Assembly (NCBI GenBank): GCA_023431725.1
Contig: JAEYVN010000237.1
Coordinates: forward strand, 1 to 6,435
Direction: 5' to 3'
DNA from: Pseudomonadota bacterium
Lineage (GTDB): Bacteria; Pseudomonadota; Alphaproteobacteria; Rhizobiales; Xanthobacteraceae
Length of the DNA: 6,435 nucleotides
Shown here: piece by piece, positions 1 to 5,517 of the stretch
Layout of the letters: every line of letters starts with the position of its first letter
Position numbering within the stretch: the stretch's first letter is position 1
Position numbers and translations under genes: made by a program
The notes under the pieces: generated by a model
What the model was told of the DNA's origin: nothing
Database searches by the model: none
The model's input: only the letters and a program-made list of their open reading frames with translations

Positions 1-1443
1 GTCGAGGCGATGATCCTTTTGATCGACGACCCGCGTCATCGCATCAACGAGGACGGCACCTACCGGCTGTCCGAGACACAGGCCCGTGCCATTCTCGATC
101 TGCGCCTGCAGCGACTGACCGCGCTCGGCGTCGAGGAAATCCAGGCCGAATTGGACAAGCTGGCCGCCGAGATCTCAAATTATCTCGACATCCTGCGGTC
201 GCGCGCGCGCATCCAGCAGATCGTGAAGGACGAGATGGCCGAGGTGAAGGAAGCCTTCGCCACGCCGCGCCGGACCGAGATCGTCGAGCAGATGAACGAG
301 CTGGAAGAGGAAGACCTCATCCAGCGCGAGGACATGGTCGTCACCGTCTCGCATCAGGGCTACATCAAGCGGGTGCCGCTTTCGACCTATCGGGCACAGC
401 GCCGCGGCGGCAAGGGCCGTGCCGGCATGCAGACTCGCGACGAGGATTTCGTGGCGCGGCTGTTCGTGGCCTCCACGCATGCGCCGATGCTGTATTTCTC
501 GTCGCTCGGCCGCGTCTACAAGCTGAAGGTCTGGAAGCTGCCGATCGCGGCGCCGCAGGCACGCGGCAAGGCGCTGATCAATATCCTGCCGCTGGCGCAG
601 GGCGAGCGCATCACCACGATCATGCCGTTGCCGGAAGACGAGGCGACATGGTCCGAACTCGATGTGATGTTCGCGACCACCAGCGGCACGGTGCGGCGCA
701 ACAAGCTGTCCGACTTTGCCGACGTGCGGCCATCCGGCATCATTGCCATGAAGCTGGAGGACGGAGAGGCGATCGTCGACGTGCAGATCTGCACCGAGAA
801 GGATGACGTGCTGCTGACGGCTGCGGCCGGCCAGTGCATCCGCTTTGCGGTGCCGGAAGTGCGCGTGTTCCAGGGCCGCACATCGCGCGGCGTGCGCGGC
901 ATCGCGCTTGCCGAAGGCGATACGATCATCTCGATGACGATCCTGCGCCATGTGGATGCGTCGTCAGAAGAACGCGTCGCCTATCTGCGTCGCGCCAGTG
1001 CGGTGCGTCGCGGCGGCGAGCCGGACGAGACGGCGCCGGCCGATGCCGAGGAGACGAACGGCAGCGGCATCGAGCTGGGCGAGGCCCGCTATGTCGAGAT
1101 GTCGGCCGCCGAGCAATTCGTGCTGACGGTGTCGGAACGCGGCTATGGCAAGCGCACCTCGTCGTACGAATACCGGATCACCGGACGCGGCGGCAAAGGC
1201 ATCACCGCGATGGCGATCACCCAGAAGAACGGCAAGCTGGTCGCTTCCTTCCCGGTGGAGGAATCCGATCAGATGATGCTGGTCACCGATGCGGGCAAGC
1301 TGATCCGCACCGGCGTCAGCGGCATCCGTATCGCCGGCCGGTCGACGCAGGGTGTGATCGTGTTCGACACGGCCGAGGACGAGCGGGTGGTTTCGGTCGA
1401 GCGCCTGAGTGACGACGGCGAAGAGGATTCCAGCGAGCCCTGA
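1..1443 (+). CDS. gyrA: DNA gyrase subunit A, C-terminal half (5' end outside window)
   Basis: Gyrase A cuts and rejoins DNA; with GyrB it introduces negative supercoils in the cytoplasm using ATP. The frame is open from base 1, giving 480 residues. By alignment from memory with E. coli GyrA, about 430 N-terminal residues, including the catalytic tyrosine, lie upstream. Visible parts in order: the C-gate and end of the coiled coil (window residues about 20-95, with LSETQARAILDLRLQRL), then the beta-pinwheel DNA-wrapping domain (about 105-470). The GyrA box QRRGGKG sits at residues 133-139 (bases 397-417) and marks GyrA rather than ParC. Later blades show GRTSRGVRGI, GRGGKGI and GRSTQGVIVF. 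Residues about 317-371 form an insertion absent from the E. coli protein. The acidic tail (DDGEEDSSEP) is short. A strong terminator follows, so gyrA probably ends its transcript here. Confidence 0.97.
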   Translation, partial: VEAMILLIDDPRHRINEDGTYRLSETQARAILDLRLQRLTALGVEEIQAELDKLAAEISNYLDILRSRARIQQIVKDEMAEVKEAFATPRRTEIVEQMNELEEEDLIQREDMVVTVSHQGYIKRVPLSTYRAQRRGGKGRAGMQTRDEDFVARLFVASTHAPMLYFSSLGRVYKLKVWKLPIAAPQARGKALINILPLAQGERITTIMPLPEDEATWSELDVMFATTSGTVRRNKLSDFADVRPSGIIAMKLEDGEAIVDVQICTEKDDVLLTAAAGQCIRFAVPEVRVFQGRTSRGVRGIALAEGDTIISMTILRHVDASSEERVAYLRRASAVRRGGEPDETAPADAEETNGSGIELGEARYVEMSAAEQFVLTVSERGYGKRTSSYEYRITGRGGKGITAMAITQKNGKLVASFPVEESDQMMLVTDAGKLIRTGVSGIRIAGRSTQGVIVFDTAEDERVVSVERLSDDGEEDSSEP

Positions 1444-1464
1444 TCGCCGGACGAGATGTTGCTG

Positions 1465-1510
1465 AAAAATGCCTCGCATCACGGTTCAGTCCGGGCGAGG
1501 CATTTTTTTT
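1465..1510 (+). terminator. Rho-independent terminator of gyrA
   Basis: A perfect 13-bp inverted repeat (AAAAATGCCTCGC at 1465-1477, GCGAGGCATTTTT at 1495-1507) encloses a 17-base loop. The right arm runs into eight consecutive T residues (1503-1510). It starts 21 bases after the gyrA stop codon, the standard position and shape of an intrinsic terminator. The five A residues at the outer left end would give only a short U run in the reverse direction, so activity on the minus strand is less certain. Confidence 0.9.
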
Positions 1511-1608
1511 GGCATTCATCGCGTCGTCGCCTTGTCGGTTTTCATGTTCGTTGAGCAAACAGGCTGTAACGCGCGGCCCATGCCGCCGCGATAGGGAAGA
1601 GGGGCGCT

Positions 1609-2208
1609 ATGAAGGCCGACGAAGCTGCCGAATTGATGGATCAGGAGCGCCAGACCGATACGTTCAAGCAGCGCGCCGCCATCCTGATTGCGGTCCTCGC
1701 GATGGTGCTGGCGATCACCAGCCTTGGCGGCTCGAATGCCGGCAAGGAAGCCGTCAACAACAACGTGCTGGCGTCGAACTACTGGGGCTTCTTCCAGGCC
1801 AAGAACATGCGGCAGACGGCCTATGCCCTGGCCGCCGACGAGTTCGAACTCGGCTGGCTGGCCGATCCCGCCATGCCGCCGGAAGCCAGGGCGGCGCTGA
1901 AGGCCAAGGCTGAAACCTATCGCAAGACGGTTGCGCGCTATGACTCCGAGCCGGACACCAACGAAGGCAAGAAGGAGCTGGTCGCGCAGGCGAAGCAGCA
2001 CGAAGCCAGGCGCGATCACGCCCTCAAGCAGGATCCGTATTTCGATTATGCCGAAGCGTTGATCCAGATCGCCATCGTGATGATTTCGGTCTCGCTGGTT
2101 GCCGATCTCGTCTGGCTCTGTTTCTTCGGCGGCGCACTCGGCCTGATCGGCTCGCTGCTGACGCTGAACGGCTTCTTTCTTTTCGTCGAGTTGCCGTTCC
2201 TGAGCTAG
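1609..2208 (+). CDS. DUF4337 family membrane protein
   Basis: The protein has 199 residues and no known function. I recognise the DUF4337 family from the stretch after the first membrane segment (residues 43-70, with NAGKEAVNNNVLASNYW and then FFQAKNMRQT). Predicted layout: a charged cytosolic N-terminus (1-22), a transmembrane helix (about 23-41), a polar and probably helical domain (43-149) rich in Ala, Lys and Glu, and two closely spaced hydrophobic segments (about 150-172 and 174-195) ending almost at the C-terminus. The ATG at 1609 is supported by a purine-rich Shine-Dalgarno stretch (GAAGAGGGG, 1596-1604). The gene stands alone after the gyrA terminator, so it should have its own promoter within 1511-1595, but I find no convincing -35/-10 pair. 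It converges on the next gene. Family assignment is from memory; the role is unknown. Confidence 0.88.
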   Translation: MKADEAAELMDQERQTDTFKQRAAILIAVLAMVLAITSLGGSNAGKEAVNNNVLASNYWGFFQAKNMRQTAYALAADEFELGWLADPAMPPEARAALKAKAETYRKTVARYDSEPDTNEGKKELVAQAKQHEARRDHALKQDPYFDYAEALIQIAIVMISVSLVADLVWLCFFGGALGLIGSLLTLNGFFLFVELPFLS

Positions 2209-2209
2209 G

Positions 2210-2521
2210 TTATGGCGCCTTGTCCCGGGGAGCGTTCACCGCAGTATTTTCAGCGGCGACGGCGCGCGTTCTGGCGCGGTCCAGTTGATCGGTGCTGACG
2301 ATGCGCGGTTTGATGGCGCGGCCGCCGGCATTGCCGGTGTCGTCACGCAAACAGGCGCGCGCGTAATACGGCCAGTTCTGCATTTCACAGGTCTGCCCGT
2401 TGGCCTGTTCGCCGTTGTCGTCTGCTGAGAATGCGCTGGCATTGACGAAGGCGGGAAGGGCGACGAACACCGCCGCAGCCACTGCAACACCGATGGTGAT
2501 GATCACGCGCTTTCGCGTCAT
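2210..2521 (-). CDS. Small exported protein of unknown function
   Basis: With the chosen start the protein has 103 residues. Residues 1-33 form a Sec-type signal peptide: MTRKR, a hydrophobic core (6-26), then possible signal peptidase I sites after ASA (28-30) or FSA (31-33). The mature part is short and polar. It has two cysteines (Cys45, Cys57) bracketing a WPYY motif (50-53), followed by a LRDD segment and a basic, Ala-rich tail. Two cysteines in a secreted protein suggest a disulfide; this is inference. I have a general impression of similar small secreted proteins (WPYY, CLRD, VSTDQL) in Bradyrhizobium relatives but can name no function. The ATG at 2521 is preferred because AGGA lies five bases upstream on this strand and the signal peptide begins there; upstream in-frame ATGs (2551, 2584) would add up to 21 residues before it. 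Its stop is one base from the stop of the DUF4337 gene. Confidence 0.72.
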   Translation of the reverse strand: MTRKRVIITIGVAVAAAVFVALPAFVNASAFSADDNGEQANGQTCEMQNWPYYARACLRDDTGNAGGRAIKPRIVSTDQLDRARTRAVAAENTAVNAPRDKAP

Positions 2522-2706
2522 CAATGTCCTGATTGGAAAGCCGATCGTCATGGTCCCAGGCCCTTCGCCCACTGTCCGCTGCATTCAAGACGCACAAGGC
2601 CGCGTTCGGTTCGGTTAATGGAAAATAAAAGTGGCGGCGGAACGCGAGTGGCGATGGGGACGTTGTCGCGCTTGCAGGCTGACCGGCGCCGGGCTTGACG
2701 AATTGG
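2522..2706. other. Divergent intergenic spacer, probable promoters for coaD and the minus-strand gene
   Basis: These 185 bases separate two divergent starts, so both promoters are expected here. The most promoter-like part is an AT-rich patch (2615-2630, TTAATGGAAAATAAAA) preceded by a short direct repeat (GTTCGGTTCGGTT, 2604-2616) in otherwise GC-rich DNA. I cannot assign a convincing -35/-10 pair on either strand, and no gene or riboswitch is evident. Confidence 0.35.
2527..2530 (-). promoter_or_regulatory. Shine-Dalgarno site deciding the start of the small exported protein
   Basis: Read on the minus strand, AGGA is followed by CATTG and then the ATG at 2521-2519, a spacing of five bases. 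The upstream in-frame ATGs at 2551 and 2584 have no comparably placed site, so this one favours the 103-residue form that starts directly with the signal peptide. Confidence 0.55.
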
Positions 2707-3204
2707 ATGCTGCGCATCGCCCTTTATGCCGGGTCGTTCGACCCCGTTACCAATGGTCATCTGGATGTCGTCCGACAGGCAGCGGGGCTGGCCGACCGGC
2801 TCATCCTTGCCATTGGCATCCATCCGGGCAAGACGCCGATCTTTACCGCGCAAGAGCGCATGGACATGCTCGCCGAAGTCTGCAAACCGATCGCCCAGGC
2901 GGCCGGCTGCGAGATCGGCTACATGACCTTCGACGATCTGGTGGTGGGGGTCGCTCAGCGCGAAAGCGCGACCATCCTGATCCGTGGCCTGCGCGACGGT
3001 ACCGATTTCAATTACGAGATGCAGATGGCCGGAATGAACGGCGCCATGGTGCCGGACGTGCAGACCGTCTTCCTGCCGGCCTCGCCGGCGGTGCGCCCGA
3101 TCACTGCCACACTCGTGCGGCAGATCGCCAAGATGGGCGGCGATGTTTCGCATTTCGTGCCGGCCAGCGTTGCCGCACGGCTGAAGGCGAAATTTTCATC
3201 TTAA
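2707..3204 (+). CDS. coaD: Phosphopantetheine adenylyltransferase
   Basis: CoaD transfers an adenylyl group from ATP to 4'-phosphopantetheine, giving dephospho-CoA and pyrophosphate, the penultimate step of coenzyme A synthesis in the cytosol. The 165-residue length is normal for the family. The nucleotidyltransferase fold shows GSFDP (9-13), the T-x-G-H motif (15-18, His18 binding ATP phosphates), HPGK (39-42), the conserved block [12 protein letters not shown] (93-104) and the C-terminal ATP loop at 132-138. That loop reads ITATLVR, where the E. coli enzyme has ISSSLVK. Residue 8 is Ala where the family usually has Pro. The ATG at 2707 matches the usual start a few residues before the first strand; an in-frame TTG at 2695 would add four residues. 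Neither start has a clear Shine-Dalgarno site. The exported cyclophilin gene follows after 28 bases, so the two are probably co-transcribed. Confidence 0.96.
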   Translation: MLRIALYAGSFDPVTNGHLDVVRQAAGLADRLILAIGIHPGKTPIFTAQERMDMLAEVCKPIAQAAGCEIGYMTFDDLVVGVAQRESATILIRGLRDGTDFNYEMQMAGMNGAMVPDVQTVFLPASPAVRPITATLVRQIAKMGGDVSHFVPASVAARLKAKFSS

Positions 3205-3232
3205 GATCCGCGACCTCAATTCAGGAGCTTTC

Positions 3233-3778
3233 ATGATCCGCATCCTCGCCTTGCTGGCCGCGCTCGTGCTCGCGGCTCCGGCCCAGATCGACCAGGCCCT
3301 TGCCCAATCCGACCCGCAGAACACGCTGGTCCTGGAGACCACCAAGGGGCCGGTGGTGATCCGCCTGCGCAATGATATCGCGCCGAACCATGCCGCCCGC
3401 CTGAAGCAGCTGGCGCGCGATGGCTTCTATAACAACGTGCCGTTCCACCGGGTCATCCCGGGCTTCATGGCCCAGACCGGTGATGGCGATCGCGGCGATG
3501 GCCGCGGCAAGTCCAAATATCCGAACATCAATCAGGAATTCTCGCAGGTGCCGTTCCGTCGCGGCGTCGTCGGCATGGCGCGGGCCTCAGATCCGAATTC
3601 GGCCAATTGCCAGTTTTTCATCACCTATGCCGAGGCGCCGCATCTCAACGGCCAGTACACCGTTGTCGGTGAGGTCGTGTCCGGCATGGACAATGTCGAC
3701 AAGATCAAGAAGGGCGAGCCGGTGCAGGATCCCGATCGCATCACCCGCGCCTTCGTCCAGGCTGACGGCAAGAAATAG
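3233..3778 (+). CDS. ppiA: Exported cyclophilin-type peptidyl-prolyl cis-trans isomerase
   Basis: The enzyme catalyses cis-trans isomerisation of X-Pro bonds and assists folding, here probably in the periplasm. Residues 1-24 form a signal peptide (MIR, then a Leu/Ala-rich core) with a likely cleavage site after ALA (22-24). The cyclophilin domain covers about 30-177. Active-site residues are present: FHRV (71-74, with the catalytic Arg73), GFMAQ (77-81) and QFF (127-129). The human cyclophilin A Trp121 position is not Trp here (HLNGQYTVVG region), so weak cyclosporin binding is expected. The loop at 83-103 is Gly/Asp/Arg-rich. AGGAG (3223-3227) lies five bases before the ATG. The gene sits between coaD and a cytosolic paralogue with roughly 60% identical residues over aligned parts, counted by eye. 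The symbol ppiA is used because of the export signal; orthology to E. coli ppiA is not proven. Confidence 0.93.
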   Translation: MIRILALLAALVLAAPAQIDQALAQSDPQNTLVLETTKGPVVIRLRNDIAPNHAARLKQLARDGFYNNVPFHRVIPGFMAQTGDGDRGDGRGKSKYPNINQEFSQVPFRRGVVGMARASDPNSANCQFFITYAEAPHLNGQYTVVGEVVSGMDNVDKIKKGEPVQDPDRITRAFVQADGKK

Positions 3779-3796
3779 CCGTTGCGCTGAATCGAC

Positions 3797-3821
3797 GCCG
3801 AAGGCGCCCGATGCCTTCGGC
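3797..3821 (+). other. Intercistronic hairpin between the two cyclophilin genes
   Basis: A perfect 9-bp stem (GCCGAAGGC at 3797-3805, GCCTTCGGC at 3813-3821) closes a seven-base loop. It lies 18 bases after the upstream stop codon and eight bases before the AAGGAGA ribosome site of the downstream gene. No T run follows, so it does not look like a normal intrinsic terminator. It could protect an mRNA end, act as a weak attenuator, or separate translation of the two genes. The role is inferred from position only. Confidence 0.55.
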
Positions 3822-3844
3822 CAAACACCAAGGAGAGTAAGACT

Positions 3845-4306
3845 ATGGCCGATCCAGAAAACACGCTGAAGCTCGAAACCACGCAGGGTGATGTCGTCAT
3901 CGAGATGCGTCCGGATCTTGCCCCGAACCATGTCGCCCGCATCAAGGAACTGGTGCGTGAAGGCTTCTATGACGGCATTGTCTTTCACCGCGTGATCGAC
4001 GGCTTCATGGCCCAGACTGGCTGCCCACAGGGCACTGGGACCGGCGGCTCCGGCAAGAAGCTGAAGGCCGAGTTCAACGCCGAGCCGCATGTGCGTGGCG
4101 TTGTTTCGATGGCGCGTGCGCAGAACCCGGATTCCGGCGACAGCCAGTTCTTCATCGTGTTCGACGATGCCACCTTCCTCGACCGTCAATACACGGTCTG
4201 GGGCAAGGTCATCGAAGGCATGGAGAACGTCGACAAGATCAAGCGCGGCGAGCCGGTGCAGAACCCCGACAAGATCGTCAAGGCGACGATGGGCGCGGAT
4301 AGCTAA
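3845..4306 (+). CDS. ppiB: Cytosolic cyclophilin-type peptidyl-prolyl cis-trans isomerase
   Basis: This prolyl isomerase has 153 residues and no signal peptide (it begins MADPENTLKL), so it should act in the cytoplasm. The domain fills the whole protein. Catalytic and pocket residues are visible: FHRV (47-50, Arg49), GFMAQTG (53-59), Gln101-Phe102-Phe103, and FLDRQYTVWG (111-120), where Leu112 is near the position of human Trp121. The substrate-side loop at 60-76 is Gly/Lys-rich and differs from the exported copy. AAGGAGA (3830-3836) precedes the ATG. The close resemblance to the gene just upstream (matching LETT, APNH, FHRVI, NVDKIK and GEPVQ blocks) points to tandem duplication followed by gain or loss of a signal peptide. 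The spacer to the upstream gene is 66 bases and contains a hairpin. The symbol ppiB reflects cytosolic location and is not proven orthology. Confidence 0.94.
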   Translation: MADPENTLKLETTQGDVVIEMRPDLAPNHVARIKELVREGFYDGIVFHRVIDGFMAQTGCPQGTGTGGSGKKLKAEFNAEPHVRGVVSMARAQNPDSGDSQFFIVFDDATFLDRQYTVWGKVIEGMENVDKIKRGEPVQNPDKIVKATMGADS

Positions 4307-4329
4307 GATAGTCACCGCTCGTTATTTTT

Positions 4330-4420
4330 CGTCATGCCCGGGCTTGTCCCGGGCATCCACGTCTTGACGAATGCGCGGCAAACGAAAACGTGGATGGCCG
4401 GGACAAGCCCGGCCATGACG
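4330..4420. repeat. REP-like palindromic repeat pair (long inverted repeat with two internal hairpins)
   Basis: Two 33-base arms (4330-4362 and 4388-4420) are inverted copies of each other with 31 of 33 positions matching, separated by 25 bases. Each arm is itself a hairpin: ATGCCCGGG/CCCGGGCAT around CTTGT (4334-4356) and ATGGCCGGG/CCCGGCCAT around ACAAG (4394-4416), both perfect 9-bp stems. The two mismatches between arms fall on partner positions of those stems. I recognise this as a dispersed intergenic repeat common in Bradyrhizobium/Rhodopseudomonas-type genomes, often mis-annotated as short proteins with GLVP(A/G)IHV and TSPAMT. It fills most of the 125-base gap between the cytosolic cyclophilin gene and queA. 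No T run follows either stem, so a terminator role is doubtful. Confidence 0.9.
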
Positions 4421-4431
4421 ATGACGCTGAT

Positions 4432-5517
4432 ATGCAAACCTCGCTCTTCGATTTCGAATTGCCGTCCGAGTGCATCGCGCTGCGGCCCGCGTCGCCGCGT
4501 GATTCCGCGCGTCTGATGGTGGTACGGCCGGGGCAATCGCCCGAGACCGAAGACCGGATCGTGCGCGATCTGCCCGACCTCCTGCGGGCCGGCGATGCGC
4601 TGGTGGTCAACGATACCAAGGTCATTCCGGCGCGGCTGTTCGGCCGGCGCATTGGTCGCGGCGAGGAGCCGAAGATCGAGGCGACGCTGCACAAGCGTAT
4701 CGACGGATCGCGCTGGCGGGCCCTCGTCAAGCCGGCCAAGCGCCTGCAGACCGGCGACATCGTGCGCTTCGGCGACGAAGGCAAGGTCTGTTTCCTCGGC
4801 CAGCTCGACGCAACGGTGGAAGACAAGGGCGAGGGCGGCGAGGTGACGCTGTCGTTCGCCTTTCATGGCGCGGTGCTCGATCAGGCGATCGCCGAGCGCG
4901 GCGCGATGCCGTTGCCGCCCTATATCGCCTCGAAGCGCGCGGCCGACGAACGCGATCTTGCCGACTACCAGACGATGTTTGCGCAGGACGAAGGTTCGGT
5001 GGCGGCACCCACAGCATCGCTGCATTTCACACCGCCGCTGATCGAGCGCCTTAAGGCGAACGGCATTTCGCTGCATCGCCTGACATTGCATGTCGGGGCC
5101 GGGACGTTCCTGCCGGTGAAGGGCGAGGACACCGCCGAACACAAGATGCATGCCGAATGGGGCGAGATCGACGAGGCCACCGCGGACGCGCTCAACGATG
5201 TACGTGCGAAGGGCGGACGCATCGTGCCGGTCGGCTCCACGGCCTTGCGGCTGCTTGAAAGCGCCGCCGACGAGAGTGGCATCGTTCGTCCGTTTCGCGG
5301 CGATACCGATATCTTCATCACGCCGGGCTATCGCTTCCGCGCCACCGACATGATGATGACCAACTTCCATTTGCCGCGTTCGACGCTGTTCATGCTGGTC
5401 GCGGCCTTCGCCGGCCTCGACACGATGCAGCGCGCCTATGCGCATGCTATCGCGACCGGCTATCGCTTCTATTCTTACGGGGATGCGTGTTTGCTGCATC
5501 CGGCAGAGCAACGATGA
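4432..5517 (+). CDS. queA: S-adenosylmethionine:tRNA ribosyltransferase-isomerase
   Basis: QueA transfers and rearranges the ribosyl part of S-adenosylmethionine onto preQ1 at position 34 of GUN tRNAs, giving epoxyqueuosine. The protein has 361 residues, a normal length. Family blocks are in order: LFDFELP near the start, [24 protein letters not shown] (58-69), [16 protein letters not shown] (193-199), HVGAGTF (220-226), [15 protein letters not shown], and [14 protein letters not shown] near residues 310-323. The ATG at 4432 gives the expected N-terminus ([11 protein letters not shown]). An in-frame GTG at 4390 would add 14 residues encoded by the repeat and is rejected. No Shine-Dalgarno site is seen before 4432; the sequence just upstream is repeat plus ATGACGCTGAT. 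The stop TGA overlaps the ATG of tgt, so the two are translationally coupled and act in one pathway. Confidence 0.97.
   Translation: MQTSLFDFELPSECIALRPASPRDSARLMVVRPGQSPETEDRIVRDLPDLLRAGDALVVNDTKVIPARLFGRRIGRGEEPKIEATLHKRIDGSRWRALVKPAKRLQTGDIVRFGDEGKVCFLGQLDATVEDKGEGGEVTLSFAFHGAVLDQAIAERGAMPLPPYIASKRAADERDLADYQTMFAQDEGSVAAPTASLHFTPPLIERLKANGISLHRLTLHVGAGTFLPVKGEDTAEHKMHAEWGEIDEATADALNDVRAKGGRIVPVGSTALRLLESAADESGIVRPFRGDTDIFITPGYRFRATDMMMTNFHLPRSTLFMLVAAFAGLDTMQRAYAHAIATGYRFYSYGDACLLHPAEQR

Noticed and set aside
175..951. 258-codon minus-strand frame opposite gyrA
   Set aside because: It is antisense to conserved gyrA, and its His/Arg/Asp-rich composition is typical of reverse frames of GC-rich genes.
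1509..1570. Promoter for the DUF4337 gene (TTGGCA at 1509, TGTAAC at 1565)
   Set aside because: The boxes are not at a workable spacing, and no alternative pair in the gap fits, so no promoter is called.
1572..1590. Small GC hairpin (CGCGGC/GCCGCG) before the DUF4337 ribosome site
   Set aside because: A 6-bp stem of low-complexity GC sequence is expected by chance in this base composition, and there is no T run or conserved loop to support a role.
2548..3153. 201-codon minus-strand frame opposite coaD that could extend the divergent region
   Set aside because: Most of it is complementary to coaD, and the composition is that of a shadow frame.
3587..4315. 242-codon minus-strand frame across both cyclophilin genes, with an apparent internal duplication
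   Set aside because: The duplication (LHRLA..DLVD..HA) is the antisense image of the two paralogous cyclophilins, not a real repeat protein.
4390..4431. In-frame GTG start adding 14 residues to QueA
   Set aside because: The extension is encoded by the repeat and the family begins at the MxxxLFDF position, so ATG 4432 is the better start.
4334..4516. Short plus-strand frame beginning [10 protein letters not shown]
   Set aside because: It translates the palindromic repeat and then runs out of frame into queA. This is a known type of spurious protein call.
4312..5511. 399-codon minus-strand open frame covering queA and the repeat
   Set aside because: It is antisense to queA, whose protein is clearly conserved. 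The frame is open because of GC-rich codon bias, its sequence resembles no family, and its C-terminus is only repeat translation ([14 protein letters not shown]).
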